Notes: a model not told the origin generated them from the letters alone. A stretch of DNA of 64,000 bases from an uncultured Collinsella sp. (GCA_900542165.1 UQMM01000004.1:1-64000); one strand, 5' to 3'; counted from the stretch's first letter, positions 1 to 9,518 are shown. Translations and numbers: made by a program.

Positions 1-212
1 GTTCATCCGCCCAGCGTTTTGCCAAGCGCGTCGCCGCCGATATGGCGCAGCGCCGTGAGGAGCGCACTGCTCGCGAGGCCGAGGCCCGTGCACTCGAGGG
101 CGTGGCCCAGGCCCAGCCCAAGAAAAAGAAGAGTACCGGAGCCAAGCGCTCTCGCGTGACCAAGTCCGCCCAAGGCATCAAAGTCTCGATGCCGAGCAAG
201 AAGAAGAAGTAG
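1..212 (+). CDS. 3' end of an unidentified gene (Lys-rich C-terminus)
   Basis: Only the last 69 codons are in the window, read in frame from base 3 to a TAG. The peptide is rich in Arg, Lys, Ala and Glu and ends in SMPSKKKK, with an earlier PKKKK run. It looks like a charged, probably disordered tail of a larger protein, perhaps one that binds nucleic acid or membrane. No domain can be named from this fragment. The stop is followed by about 100 bp before the next gene, with no strong terminator seen. Confidence 0.6.
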   Translation, partial: SSAQRFAKRVAADMAQRREERTAREAEARALEGVAQAQPKKKKSTGAKRSRVTKSAQGIKVSMPSKKKK

Positions 213-315
213 CTACGCGCCCTGGCGATGTTGAATTGGTGCCTTGTTCCTGTGGGGCCGTGGCGATGTTATGCTCTAACCTCGATTGTTTGAATTGCTT
301 CGAAAAGAGGATGCC

Positions 316-1458
316 GTGATCTGCCCGCATTGCCTTAAGACTATCGAGGACGGCGCCTCGTTCTGCCCCTACTGCAACGCCTATGTGGGTCCGGGCGATG
401 GCCCCGAGCACACCGAGTTCGTGTTCTGTGAGGGCTGCGGTGCCCGTCTTTCTCCGCATGATCGTACGTGCCCCAAATGCGGACGCCCCGCTCCGGGCAT
501 CCTCTCCGAGGACGCGGCCGCATCCGACCTGGCAGCGGGCCGCACGGCGGGCTTTCCGCGCCTAACGCAAGAGCAGATCGATACCGAGGTGCCGCATGCG
601 CCAGCCTCTGCCGCTGCGGTGCTTTCGGACGCCGCCGACCCCAATGAGACCTGCGTGCTGCCGGCTTTCGATAAGGATTTCGGTATCCCCAAGGTCGATA
701 TTCCCGCGCCCGTTTCCCTGCATGACGATGCTCAAAAACCCAAGCGTAAGGTGCATCCCGACGAGGACGCCTATCACAAGCACAAGCGTCATATCCCCAA
801 GCCGCTCATCGTCATCGCGGTCCTTGCCGTCGTGTGCGGTGGTGCGTATTGGTTCGTGACGGCCGATCCCATGGGTGTCATGCCTGGCTTCTATGACCAG
901 TTTGGCCAGGCCGCGCAGACGACCTTCCCCACGCGCCAAAAGGGCGAGGCGACTGAGGACGATACCAAGCAGGACGATTCTGCCGAGGTGGTCCAGGAAG
1001 AAACCGTGCTCACCGATGATCAGCTCTATACCAGGCTCGACGGTCTGTATCAGACCATCGTGTCCTACGGTGACGAGGACCAGATCGGCGAGGTCATTGA
1101 TTCTTTTAACAATGGCTATCTTCGAACGCCACTGTCCACCCGTCAGGAGCTGTCGCAGAGTGCCTACGCCCTGCGGGACCAAATTAAAAAGACGCAAGAT
1201 GAGCTTAACAACCTTAAGTATCAGGACGATACGGTCTATGCGGATGACATCGCCCACTTAAAGCAGCTTGCCGAGTGGATGTACGAGCGTGTCGACGTGA
1301 TCTGTCAGAGCTGGGACATCTCGCTGGCCATTCCCGATGGTGAGTCGATGAGTTCCCACCAAAGCGATATCCTGGCGCCCATCGCGCAGGGCGGCAACAG
1401 CGCACTGAACCAGTACGACGCCAATGTGGGTTCCTGGAAGCCGCAGCAGCGTTCCTAA
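316..1458 (+). CDS. Zinc-ribbon membrane protein, function unknown
   Basis: About 380 residues. The N-terminus carries two zinc-ribbon modules: CPHC with CPYC (residues 3-20) and CEGC with CPKC (about 38-55). A linker of about 100 residues leads to one hydrophobic helix (about 161-183, LIVIAVLAVVCGGAYW), then a Lys/Asp/Gln-rich domain of about 190 residues, probably outside the cell. I chose the GTG at 316 because AGAGG sits 6 bases upstream and the protein then opens directly with the first CxxC. A TTG at 286 is also in frame but has no good ribosome site. The layout resembles zinc-ribbon membrane proteins of Gram-positive bacteria. The role is unknown; zinc binding is inferred from the cysteines. 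Confidence 0.75.
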   Translation: MICPHCLKTIEDGASFCPYCNAYVGPGDGPEHTEFVFCEGCGARLSPHDRTCPKCGRPAPGILSEDAAASDLAAGRTAGFPRLTQEQIDTEVPHAPASAAAVLSDAADPNETCVLPAFDKDFGIPKVDIPAPVSLHDDAQKPKRKVHPDEDAYHKHKRHIPKPLIVIAVLAVVCGGAYWFVTADPMGVMPGFYDQFGQAAQTTFPTRQKGEATEDDTKQDDSAEVVQEETVLTDDQLYTRLDGLYQTIVSYGDEDQIGEVIDSFNNGYLRTPLSTRQELSQSAYALRDQIKKTQDELNNLKYQDDTVYADDIAHLKQLAEWMYERVDVICQSWDISLAIPDGESMSSHQSDILAPIAQGGNSALNQYDANVGSWKPQQRS

Positions 1459-1496
1459 AATTAGTTCGCCATAGTCGGCATAACCTACGTGCGCAA

Positions 1497-1526
1497 TTGA
1501 TGTAAGCGCATGCTTATTGCTACAAT
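1497..1526 (+). promoter_or_regulatory. Likely promoter for the cyclophilin gene
   Basis: TTGATG (1497-1502) is followed 18 bases later by TACAAT (1521-1526), preceded by TGC as an extended -10. The start codon of the next gene lies 40 bases downstream behind GAGGAAGGA. The fit to a housekeeping sigma promoter is good but untested. Confidence 0.6.
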
Positions 1527-1565
1527 TCGTACAAATATGCTTTAAACGCACGAGGAAGGAACCAC

Positions 1566-2108
1566 ATGTTTGGTTTTAAGAAAGAGCTCTACACGCCCGA
1601 GTATCAGCTTGCCGGCGACGAGTGCGCCGTTATCGAGACGTCGAAGGGTACCATCAAGGTCAAGTTTGACGGCGAGGGCGCTCCCATTCATGTCGCGAAC
1701 TTCTGCGAACTTTCTACGATGGGCTTCTATGATGGCCTTAAGTTCCATCGCTATGTGCCCGGTTTTGTCATCCAGGGCGGCGACCCCAATACCCGCGATA
1801 TGTCCGGCGCCGACGTCGCCGCTGGTCTTGAGGGCCCCGACGGCATGCCCGGTACCGGTGGCCCCAGCTACTGCATCAAGGGCGAGTTTGCCACCAATCC
1901 GCGCAACAGCCATGTCGATGGTGCCCTTGCCATGGCACGCTCCATGGACCCCGATTCCGCGGGTTCGCAGTTCTACTTCTGCCTGGGCGCCCAGCATAAC
2001 CTCGATTCCGGTTACACCGTCTTTGGTACCACGGTCGAGGGTCTCGATGTGATTTCGCAGCTGCGTGCCGGCGACGAGATCGTCCATGTCGAGATCGTTC
2101 ACGAGTAA
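1566..2108 (+). CDS. Cyclophilin-type peptidyl-prolyl cis-trans isomerase
   Basis: A 180-residue single-domain cyclophilin that catalyses cis-trans isomerisation of proline peptide bonds. Signature blocks are in order: FHRYVPGFVIQGGDP, GTGGPSYCIKGEF, ALAMARSMDPDSAGSQFYF and GYTVFGTTVEGLDVI. They include the catalytic Arg (FHR), the QGGD block and the SQFY block. No signal peptide or membrane helix is present, so it is probably cytoplasmic. The start has a strong ribosome site (GAGGAAGGA). A TPR membrane protein follows 11 bases after the stop, so the two are probably co-transcribed. Confidence 0.93.
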   Translation: MFGFKKELYTPEYQLAGDECAVIETSKGTIKVKFDGEGAPIHVANFCELSTMGFYDGLKFHRYVPGFVIQGGDPNTRDMSGADVAAGLEGPDGMPGTGGPSYCIKGEFATNPRNSHVDGALAMARSMDPDSAGSQFYFCLGAQHNLDSGYTVFGTTVEGLDVISQLRAGDEIVHVEIVHE

Positions 2109-2119
2109 AGGGGACTTCC

Positions 2120-3424
2120 TTGAATAGCCAGCTGATCCAACAGGGCCGCGCCGCTTACCGCGCGGGTGATTTTTCCGCTGCAGCCCAGATGCTTGGGGCG
2201 GCAAAGACTCCCGATGAGATTATGGGCGAGGCCGATCACCTTCGTGGCAACGCCTTGATGCACCTGGGCATGTATGCCGAGGCCGCCGAGGCCTACGCCG
2301 CCGCCCTCAACGACGGCACCTACGGCAAGCGCGGCGCGCTGCTCACCAACCGCGGCAAGGCACTCGCCGCCGTGGGCGACTACACGACGGCCGCCCAGGC
2401 GTTCTCTGCCGCTACGCAGGATGCTTCCTATGCCACGCCGTTCAAGGCCTATCTGGGCCTGGGTAACGCGCTGTTCCAGTCGGGCGACTATGCCAACGCG
2501 GGTACTGCTTTCCGTCAGGCTGCCATCGACGGCGCCAATCCGGCTCCTGCCGCCGCACTCGGCGAGCTTGGACGTTGCTTCATTAAGCTCGGCCGTCCGG
2601 CGGATGCCGTGGAGACCTACCGCACGGCTATCGACTTTGCCGGTCCCCGTGACGACACGCGTGCGCTCAACGCCGGCATGGGTCAGGCGCTTTCTGCCGC
2701 CGGCCGTCCCTCCGACGCACTCGACGCCTTTAACGCCGCTACTGCCGATGGCATCTACCAGCTCACCTCCGAGCAGGCCGATGAGCTTGCCCGCGTGCAC
2801 GATTCGCTTGCCGCGCTGTCTGCCCAGACGGCTATGGCCACGGCTCCGGCGCCCGCGATGGACGCTCCTGCCGTCGATCCGCTCGATCCTACGGGCGCGA
2901 CCGGTCAGTTTATGCCCGATCCCTCGGACACCGGCTTCTTTACGCTGTCAGAGTCCGAGATGGTCCAGCAGGACCGTCAGGATCGTAAGCAGGCCAAGGT
3001 CCGTCGTCGCCATCGCCACACGGGTCTCAAAGTCTTCATCGTGCTGCTTCTGCTCATTTTGATCGCCGCGGGCGGTCTGGGCTTTGCCTACACGCGCGGT
3101 TTTGGCTTCCCGTCTCAGGAATCTGTGGTTACCGATCTGTTCCAGGCTGCTGGCGACGGTGACACCGCAAAGGCCGAGTCTTGCCTGGCCTCGAGCCTGT
3201 CCGAGGACGCCAAGTCGATGATCATCTCCTCGATTCCGCAGGGTGCCACCGTGTCCGTCGAGGGCATGGATCAGTCCATGACCGAGACGACCGCTAAGGT
3301 GAAGGCATCGCTGTCCAAGGGCGGCGAGCAGGAGTACACCGTCAAATTCGTGCGCTCCGACAACCATATCGGCTGGGCCGTTTCCTCGCTTGATATGGAT
3401 TTCTCGGCTGCTGACAACCAGTAG
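2120..3424 (+). CDS. TPR-repeat membrane protein
   Basis: 434 residues from a TTG start with AAGGGGA just upstream. Residues 1-240 are Ala-rich tetratricopeptide-like repeats (AAYRAGDFSAAAQML, AYAAALNDGTYGKRG, ALFQSGDYANAGTAF and others), which usually form protein-binding solenoids. A basic stretch (RRRHRHTG) precedes one membrane helix (about 302-324). A domain of about 105 residues follows (GDGDTAKAESCLASSLSED onward), resembling the DUF4878 or lumazine-binding-like domains found outside the membrane. This gives a cytoplasmic TPR part anchored to an external domain. The specific role is unknown. The pairing with a cyclophilin suggests work on protein folding or assembly, which is only inference. 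Confidence 0.75.
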   Translation: MNSQLIQQGRAAYRAGDFSAAAQMLGAAKTPDEIMGEADHLRGNALMHLGMYAEAAEAYAAALNDGTYGKRGALLTNRGKALAAVGDYTTAAQAFSAATQDASYATPFKAYLGLGNALFQSGDYANAGTAFRQAAIDGANPAPAAALGELGRCFIKLGRPADAVETYRTAIDFAGPRDDTRALNAGMGQALSAAGRPSDALDAFNAATADGIYQLTSEQADELARVHDSLAALSAQTAMATAPAPAMDAPAVDPLDPTGATGQFMPDPSDTGFFTLSESEMVQQDRQDRKQAKVRRRHRHTGLKVFIVLLLLILIAAGGLGFAYTRGFGFPSQESVVTDLFQAAGDGDTAKAESCLASSLSEDAKSMIISSIPQGATVSVEGMDQSMTETTAKVKASLSKGGEQEYTVKFVRSDNHIGWAVSSLDMDFSAADNQ

Positions 3425-3446
3425 TGACCTTATGGGATTTAGCTTT

Positions 3447-3479
3447 GCCCGGTGCTTCACCGCAAGTGAGGTGCCGGGC
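3447..3479 (+). terminator. Hairpin after the TPR gene, weak terminator
   Basis: GCCCGGTGCTTCAC pairs with GTGAGGTGCCGGGC around a short CGCAA loop, with two imperfect positions. No T-run follows, so it may be a weak or factor-dependent terminator. It separates the TPR gene from mreB. Confidence 0.4.
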
Positions 3480-3539
3480 TTGCGCTAGTATGATGAGCTA
3501 GTAGTTTTCCAGCAATCATCCAACACATCAGGAGTTGCG

Positions 3540-4583
3540 TTGTTTTCTTTGATGGATATGTTCTTCGGTAGCTATGCGGGCGATCTTGCCATCGACCTCG
3601 GCACCGCAAATACGCTTGTCTCCGTGCGCGGCAAGGGCATCGTCATTCGCGAGCCCTCTGTTGTCGCCATCGACAAGAACGACGAGCGCATCCTGGCGGT
3701 CGGTATCGAGGCAAAGCGCATGCTCGGCCGTACGCCCGGCAACATCGTGGCCGTTCGTCCCCTGAAGGACGGCGTCATCGCCGACTTCGATGTTACCGAG
3801 GCCATGCTTCGCTACTTTATCGATAAGGCGTCCGAGAAGCGCTATCCGTGGACCCCGCGTCCGCGCGTTGTCGTCTGCGTTCCCTCCGGCGTCACGTCGG
3901 TCGAGAAGCGTGCTGTCTTTGAGGCCACGATCCAGGCTGGCGCTCGCCAGGCCTATCTGATCGAGGAGCCCATGGCTGCCGCTATCGGCGCCGACCTGCC
4001 CGTCGAGGAGCCCACCGGCTCCATGGTCATCGACATCGGTGGCGGTACCACCGAGGTTGCCGTTATCGCTATGGGCGGCATCGTCGTCTCGCAGTCCATC
4101 CGTATTGCAGGCGACGAGTTCGATCAGGCCATCCTCACGCACGTTCGTGATGCCTACAACCTTGCCATCGGCGAGCGTACGGCAGAGGACATCAAGATCA
4201 AGGTCGGCTCCGCTGTGCCGCTCAAGGACGAGCTCGACGTCGAGGTCAACGGTCGCGACGTGATCACCGGTCTGCCCAAGACCGTGCGCATCGAGAGCGA
4301 GGAGATTCGTCGCGCGCTCAACAAGCCGCTCGACGAGATGGCCAAGGCCGTCAAGGACGCCCTCGATGCCACGCCGCCCGATCTTGCCTCTGACCTTATG
4401 TACTACGGCATTTTGCTGACCGGTGGTGGCGCTCTGCTACGCGGACTCGACGTGCGTCTGCGCGATGAGACCGGCGTTTCGGTCAACGTCAGCCCCACGG
4501 CGCTCGATAACGTCGTTAACGGCTGTGCCCGCGTGCTCGAGGCCAATGCGTTTGATGGCGGCTTCGTCCAGACCAATGCTTAA
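3540..4583 (+). CDS. mreB: Rod shape-determining protein MreB
   Basis: A 347-residue bacterial actin that polymerises under the membrane and directs lateral wall synthesis. The ATPase blocks are clear: DLGTANTLV (phosphate 1), VIDIGGGTTEVAVIAMGG (phosphate 2) and LTGGGALLRGLD (adenosine). I take the TTG start at 3540 because AGGAG lies 5 bases upstream; an ATG four codons later is an alternative. The length matches the family (about 335-350). It heads the classic mreBCD-mrdA-rodA cluster. Its presence predicts a rod or short-rod cell that grows by sidewall insertion. Confidence 0.98.
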   Translation: MFSLMDMFFGSYAGDLAIDLGTANTLVSVRGKGIVIREPSVVAIDKNDERILAVGIEAKRMLGRTPGNIVAVRPLKDGVIADFDVTEAMLRYFIDKASEKRYPWTPRPRVVVCVPSGVTSVEKRAVFEATIQAGARQAYLIEEPMAAAIGADLPVEEPTGSMVIDIGGGTTEVAVIAMGGIVVSQSIRIAGDEFDQAILTHVRDAYNLAIGERTAEDIKIKVGSAVPLKDELDVEVNGRDVITGLPKTVRIESEEIRRALNKPLDEMAKAVKDALDATPPDLASDLMYYGILLTGGGALLRGLDVRLRDETGVSVNVSPTALDNVVNGCARVLEANAFDGGFVQTNA

Positions 4584-4604
4584 TTTCCAAAAGGTGGATT
4601 CCAT

Positions 4605-5603
4605 TTGGCACGATCTTCGGGTTTCTCCACAAATCTGAATACCAAGCGACAATCAACGGGTATGCGCCCGTTGATTGTTTTCAGCCTGATTTCGGTGTTG
4701 CTGCTCACGTTTTACATCCGCGAGGGCGAGGCAGGGCCGATTCATGCCGTGCGTTCGGGCGTAACGACGATTACCTCGCCGGTGCGTTTTGTGGGCTCGG
4801 CCGTGGCGGCTCCCTTCAATGCGATCGGCAACGTGTTCTCTAACCTTACGGCGTCGCAGGACACGCTTGACGAGCTTAAGAAGCAAAACGAGGAGCTGAC
4901 CTCTAAGGTTGCTGAGCTCTCCGAGGCTCAAAAGACCGCCGAGCGTCTGGAGGGGCTGGTCGGGCTGCAGTCGACCTACAACCTCAAATCGACCGCTGCT
5001 CGTATCGTTGGTGCCTCGGGCGATGCCTGGACCTCGACCGTAACCATCGACAAAGGCTCTGCCGACGGCCTTACCATCAACATGCCTGTGACGAGTTCGG
5101 CCGGTGTTATCGGCCAGATCATCGAAGTCTCGGCCAAGACGTCCACCGTGCGCCTGATTGGCGACGAGAACTCGGGTGTGTCCGCCATGGTACAGGACAC
5201 GCGCGCCCAGGGCATGCTGCAGGGTCAGGCTGACGGCACGCTGCGTCTTGAGTATGTGAGCGTCGACTCCGACGTTAAAGTCGGCGACATCATCGTGACC
5301 TCGGGCATCGGCGGTGTGTTCCCCAAGGGTCTACCGCTCGGCACCGTCTCGTCGGTTGAGAAATCGGCAAACGACGTGTACTACACCATTGTGGTGCGCG
5401 CTCAGACCACGGCCGAGAACAACGAGGAAGTGCTGGTCATTACCTCGCTGACCGACGAACAGTCGGCCTCGGATGAGGACGTGAGCACGGCCAACAGCAC
5501 GCCGCAGGGAACGTCGCGCGATGCTGCAACCAAGACGAAGGACGAGAGCTCGGATGACAGTTCCGACACGTCCGAGACGACCGATTCCGGCTCGAACGAA
5601 TAG
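4605..5603 (+). CDS. mreC: Rod shape-determining protein MreC
   Basis: 332 residues. One N-terminal membrane helix (PLIVFSLISVLLLTFYI) is followed by a coiled coil of about 35 residues (QDTLDELKKQNEELTSKVAE). The beta-rich MreC core comes next, with GSADGLTINMPV, GVIGQIIEVS and VTSGIGGVFPKGLPLGTV. MreC links the MreB filament to the wall synthases outside the membrane. The last 55 residues are an acidic, Ser/Thr-rich tail (DDSSDTSETTDSGSNE) that looks disordered. The TTG start has AAGGTGG 7 bases upstream. Confidence 0.96.
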   Translation: MARSSGFSTNLNTKRQSTGMRPLIVFSLISVLLLTFYIREGEAGPIHAVRSGVTTITSPVRFVGSAVAAPFNAIGNVFSNLTASQDTLDELKKQNEELTSKVAELSEAQKTAERLEGLVGLQSTYNLKSTAARIVGASGDAWTSTVTIDKGSADGLTINMPVTSSAGVIGQIIEVSAKTSTVRLIGDENSGVSAMVQDTRAQGMLQGQADGTLRLEYVSVDSDVKVGDIIVTSGIGGVFPKGLPLGTVSSVEKSANDVYYTIVVRAQTTAENNEEVLVITSLTDEQSASDEDVSTANSTPQGTSRDAATKTKDESSDDSSDTSETTDSGSNE

Positions 5604-5614
5604 GGGGCATGTCC

Positions 5615-6181
5615 ATGGATCTACACGAGCAGGGGATGAGCTCCCGCACGTTTGTAATCGCCGCCATCGTATGCGTGCTGCTGCAGGCAGGCCTGGCACC
5701 GCAGATCTCCATTGCGGGCGGTCGCGTCAACTTCATGATTATCCTGGTGTGCCTAAGCGTGTTCTCGGGCGACCCGACCCGTGCCGTCGTGTGCGGTTTT
5801 TGCAGCGGCTTGTTTTATGACCTGTCCGCTGCCGTGCCGGTGGGCGTTATGTCGCTCCTGCTGACCGTGGGTTCTTTTGCCCTGGTGCACAGCGCCGTCG
5901 GTCAGACGGGCGGTACCCCGAGTGCGCGCGGCGTCACTGTGGGCGCCTTCGCGCTCGTCATTAATGTTATCTACAGCATCATCTTGCTGTTTATGGGTTT
6001 GGAGACGATCTTTGTCGTGGCGATCTTCGGCCATGCGCTGCCGTCCTCGATCCTGACGGGTCTGGTTGCCATTCCGTTTTTGATGTCCGGCGTCGTGCCG
6101 CAGTCCGGCTATGGATTCTCCGCACGTGGCGGACGCCAGACGGGTATGCGCTTTAAGCCCAAGACCCGCAAGCTCAAATAG
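5615..6181 (+). CDS. mreD: Rod shape-determining protein MreD
   Basis: 188 residues, mostly hydrophobic, with five or six predicted membrane helices and a basic C-terminal tail (KPKTRKLK). This matches MreD, the integral membrane partner of MreC. Sequence identity in this family is low, so the call rests on topology, size and position between mreC and mrdA. I chose the ATG at 5615 because AGGGGG ends 7 bases before it; the ATG two codons earlier is too close to that site. Confidence 0.88.
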   Translation: MDLHEQGMSSRTFVIAAIVCVLLQAGLAPQISIAGGRVNFMIILVCLSVFSGDPTRAVVCGFCSGLFYDLSAAVPVGVMSLLLTVGSFALVHSAVGQTGGTPSARGVTVGAFALVINVIYSIILLFMGLETIFVVAIFGHALPSSILTGLVAIPFLMSGVVPQSGYGFSARGGRQTGMRFKPKTRKLK

Positions 6182-6194
6182 GGGAGGCCCGTAG

Positions 6195-8264
6195 ATGTCT
6201 TCCCAGATGACGGTTATTATCGCCGGTATCGTGCTGGTTGTGGCCATCGTGGTCGCGCTGGTCATCATGCGTCGAGGCGATTCCCGTTTTACCTACGATA
6301 CACAGCATGGAACGGCTCCGCGCGCCACCGAGGGCGAGGGCAATACCGCGGCGACCGCCTTTAAGGGCCGCTTTTCCATCCTCACCACGGGTGTGGGCGC
6401 GATGTTTGCGGCACTTGCCGTCAAGCTGTGGGGCATGCAGATGGTCTCGTCGGACTATTACGAGAAGCAGGCCAATAGTAATCAGACTCGCACCGTTACC
6501 ACACCCGCTGTGCGCGGCCGCATCCTCGACCGCAATGGCGTGGCGCTTGTCCAGAACCGTCCCTCACTTGCTGTCGTGGCCTACCGCGACCTTGCCGAGG
6601 ATGAGGTTCTGGTTCGCCATCTTGCCAACGTGCTTGGAATGCCTTATGTGGCGGTCCTTCGCAATATTCAGGACAATACAGAGGGCGCTCAGAGCCTGCA
6701 TACCATCGCGACGGACGTCCGTCGCTCCACGGTTGCCTATATCAAGGAACACGCCGGCGAGTTCCCGGGCGTCAAGATTGCCGAGCGTACCGAGCGCCAG
6801 TATCCATACGGCGAGACGGCATGCCATATCTTGGGCTATACCGGCACCATTACCTCCGAGCAGCTCGAGGCCCAGAATAAGAAAACCTCTGGCGATGATG
6901 ATGCTTCTGCTGGCAAGATTACGTACCAGTCGGGCGATATCGTGGGCCAGGCGGGCGTTGAGAGCTACTACGAAAACCTGCTGCAGGGTATTCGTGGCGA
7001 GCAGACCGTCAAGGTCGATGCCTCGGGCAATGTGACCGGTCAGGCCGGCGCCGTGCCCGCGAAGGCCGGCTCCGACATTAAGCTCACGCTCGACCTTAAG
7101 ATCCAACAGGCCTGTGAGACGGCGCTGGCGAGCGCTATCGAGCTTGCCAAGACCACTGGCTACAGCAATGCCGGCAACGGCGCTGTGGTGTGTCTCGATC
7201 CCAACAATGGCGAGATCCTGGGCATGGCGAGCCAGCCCAAGTTCGATCCGTCCGTCTTTATCGGCGGCGTCTCAAATGACGTGTGGACCGAGCTCAATGA
7301 TGACAAGGGTTCGCACCCGCTGCTCAACCGCGCCATTAGCGGACAGTACATGTCGGCCTCGACCATCAAGCCGCTCTCGGCACTGGCCGGTCTTGAGTTT
7401 GGAACCTACACTTCAACGCAGACAACCAACTGCACGGGTTATTGGACGGGTCTGGGCAAGGCTTGGGGCAAGCGCTGCTGGCTGACGTCTGGCCACGGCA
7501 CCATGACGCTGCAGTCGGGTATCGCCAACTCGTGCGACCCCGTCTTCTACGACATGGGTAAGGCGTTCTTTTATGACGAGCAACATCCCGAGGGCCTGCA
7601 GGAGGTCTTTCGTCGCTGGGGCCTAGGCAAGACCTGCGGTATCGATCTGCCGAGTGAGGGCGCGGGTCGTATTCCCGATGCCGAGTGGAAAGAGTCATAC
7701 TTCACCGACGCCTCTGCCGAGGACCGCAAGTGGAATGCCGGCGATATGACCAACATTGCTATCGGCCAGGGCGACATCCTGGTGACGCCCCTGCAGATGG
7801 CGTGCGCCTATATGGGTCTTGCCAACGGCGGCAAACAGTACGTGCCTCACGTATTTTTGTCTGCCGTGTCGCGCGATGGCGACGGCGATGCCTATAAGTA
7901 CAATGGCAAGGGCAAGAAGAAGCGCCTGGAGGCCAAGATCAACAGCGATTCGGATTTGGCTCTTGTTCGCAACGGCATGCACGACGTGATTTACACGGCA
8001 TCGACGTCCCTGGCGGCGCACTTTGGCACCCTGACGCCGCAGGTATACGGCAAGTCGGGCACGGGCGAGAAAAGTGGCGAGGACGAATACGCGTGGTTCT
8101 GCGCCTATGCACCGGCCGATGATCCCAAGTATGTCATCGCTACCGTCCTGGAGCAGGGCGGCGGTGGCTCAGATACCGCGATGCATGTCGTGCGCGACGT
8201 GCTCGGCGTGATTTATGACGAGCCCGATACCTCTTCGGCCTCGGGCGATTCTTCGGTTCGATAG
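6195..8264 (+). CDS. mrdA: Penicillin-binding protein 2 (elongation transpeptidase)
   Basis: A 689-residue class B PBP that cross-links peptidoglycan in the elongation complex with RodA. It has an N-terminal helix (MTVIIAGIVLVVAIVVALVI), a second hydrophobic segment near residue 65, the PBP dimerisation domain starting at TPAVRGRILDRNGVAL, and the transpeptidase domain. The catalytic motifs are complete: S389-T-I-K392, S446-C-D448 and K620-S-G-T-G. Two N-terminal hydrophobic stretches are one more than usual, so the topology is worth checking. The start has GGGGAGG upstream and rodA follows 9 bases later. Confidence 0.95.
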   Translation: MSSQMTVIIAGIVLVVAIVVALVIMRRGDSRFTYDTQHGTAPRATEGEGNTAATAFKGRFSILTTGVGAMFAALAVKLWGMQMVSSDYYEKQANSNQTRTVTTPAVRGRILDRNGVALVQNRPSLAVVAYRDLAEDEVLVRHLANVLGMPYVAVLRNIQDNTEGAQSLHTIATDVRRSTVAYIKEHAGEFPGVKIAERTERQYPYGETACHILGYTGTITSEQLEAQNKKTSGDDDASAGKITYQSGDIVGQAGVESYYENLLQGIRGEQTVKVDASGNVTGQAGAVPAKAGSDIKLTLDLKIQQACETALASAIELAKTTGYSNAGNGAVVCLDPNNGEILGMASQPKFDPSVFIGGVSNDVWTELNDDKGSHPLLNRAISGQYMSASTIKPLSALAGLEFGTYTSTQTTNCTGYWTGLGKAWGKRCWLTSGHGTMTLQSGIANSCDPVFYDMGKAFFYDEQHPEGLQEVFRRWGLGKTCGIDLPSEGAGRIPDAEWKESYFTDASAEDRKWNAGDMTNIAIGQGDILVTPLQMACAYMGLANGGKQYVPHVFLSAVSRDGDGDAYKYNGKGKKKRLEAKINSDSDLALVRNGMHDVIYTASTSLAAHFGTLTPQVYGKSGTGEKSGEDEYAWFCAYAPADDPKYVIATVLEQGGGGSDTAMHVVRDVLGVIYDEPDTSSASGDSSVR

Positions 8265-8273
8265 GAGGTTGCG

Positions 8274-9500
8274 ATGGATTTTTCTCCGGCGGATCTGTTC
8301 CGTTCAACCAAGACCGGCTCTCGCAGCAGCCTGGACCGCGTCAACAAGCAACTTTCGGCCTCGCGCGGCACGTTTCGCCAAAAGGTGCATATCGGTGTGC
8401 TCGTGGCTACTGTGGCGCTCGTCGCCTACGGTGCCATCATTATCTGGTCGGCTTCGCAGTTTAAGGCCGATGCTTCGTTCTCGCGCCATTTGCTGGGAAT
8501 TGGCATCGGCACGGTGCTGGCGGTGCTGGTCTGGCGCTCCGACCTGCGCGGTATTTCCAATTTCTCGACGGCGTTGCTCGTCATCGACCTGATCGTGATC
8601 TTCTCGCCCAAGATTCCGGGTCTGTCCTATACGGGCGGTCTGGGCATGACGGGCTGGATCAAGATTCCCGGTATCGGCTTGACGTTCCAGCCGGTTGAGC
8701 TTGCCAAGCTCATCACCATCTTCTTTATTGCTACGCTTGGCTCGCAGTATAACGGTCGCATCGATACCGTTCGCGACTACGTCAAGCTCTGCGGCATGCT
8801 GTCCATTCCGTTTTTGGCCGTCGTTGCCATGGGTGACCTGGGCTCGGGCCTGGTCGTGCTGGTTTCGGGCGCCATCGTCATCTGCATGAGCGGTGCACGC
8901 CGCGAATGGGTGCTGTCGACCCTGGCCCTGCTCGTGGGCCTGGTGGCCCTCGTCCTGGCGCTCGATTCGGTCTTTGATTCGCTGCTCGGCCACGATGTGC
9001 TCATCAAGCAGTATCAGATGAACCGTCTGACGGTCTTTATCGACCCCGATAATGCCGATTCGGACGATGCCTACAACCTGCAGCAGTCGCTTATCGCCGT
9101 TGGCTCGGGCGGCTTCTTTGGTAAGGGTTTGGGCCATGCGACGCAGTCAGCCGGCGGCTTTCTGCCTGAGTTCCACACCGACTTCGTCTTCGCCTTTTTG
9201 TCCGAGACCTTTGGCTTCTGCGGCTCCTTTTTGCTGCTGTGCCTCTACGTGCTGCTGATCTTTTCGACGATTCGCGTCGCCTTTAAGTGTGAGTCGCTGT
9301 TTTTGCGTCTTTCGTGTGTGGGCATCGTTGGCATGTGGGCGTTCCAGACCTTCGAAAACATCGGCATGTGCATCGGCATGATGCCGATTACCGGTATTCC
9401 GCTACCGTTTATTAGCTTCGGTTCGTCTTCGATGATGATTCAGCTGCTGACGGTGGGTATCGTACAATCCATATGGCGGCATCGTTCGGGCGCCGCGTAA
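8274..9500 (+). CDS. rodA: SEDS glycosyltransferase RodA/FtsW family
   Basis: 408 residues with about ten membrane helices, typical of SEDS proteins that polymerise lipid II into glycan strands. Family blocks are visible: GWIKIPGIGLTFQPVELAKL, AMGDLGSGLVVL, QSLIAVGSGGFFGKGLG, LPEFHTDFVFAFLSE and TGIPLPFISFGSSSMM. Directly after mrdA and in the mre cluster, RodA is much more likely than FtsW. The N-terminal 35 residues before the first helix are polar and basic. The start follows GGAGGT. Confidence 0.95.
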   Translation: MDFSPADLFRSTKTGSRSSLDRVNKQLSASRGTFRQKVHIGVLVATVALVAYGAIIIWSASQFKADASFSRHLLGIGIGTVLAVLVWRSDLRGISNFSTALLVIDLIVIFSPKIPGLSYTGGLGMTGWIKIPGIGLTFQPVELAKLITIFFIATLGSQYNGRIDTVRDYVKLCGMLSIPFLAVVAMGDLGSGLVVLVSGAIVICMSGARREWVLSTLALLVGLVALVLALDSVFDSLLGHDVLIKQYQMNRLTVFIDPDNADSDDAYNLQQSLIAVGSGGFFGKGLGHATQSAGGFLPEFHTDFVFAFLSETFGFCGSFLLLCLYVLLIFSTIRVAFKCESLFLRLSCVGIVGMWAFQTFENIGMCIGMMPITGIPLPFISFGSSSMMIQLLTVGIVQSIWRHRSGAA

Positions 9501-9518
9501 CCGCTGGAGGGGTTTGCT

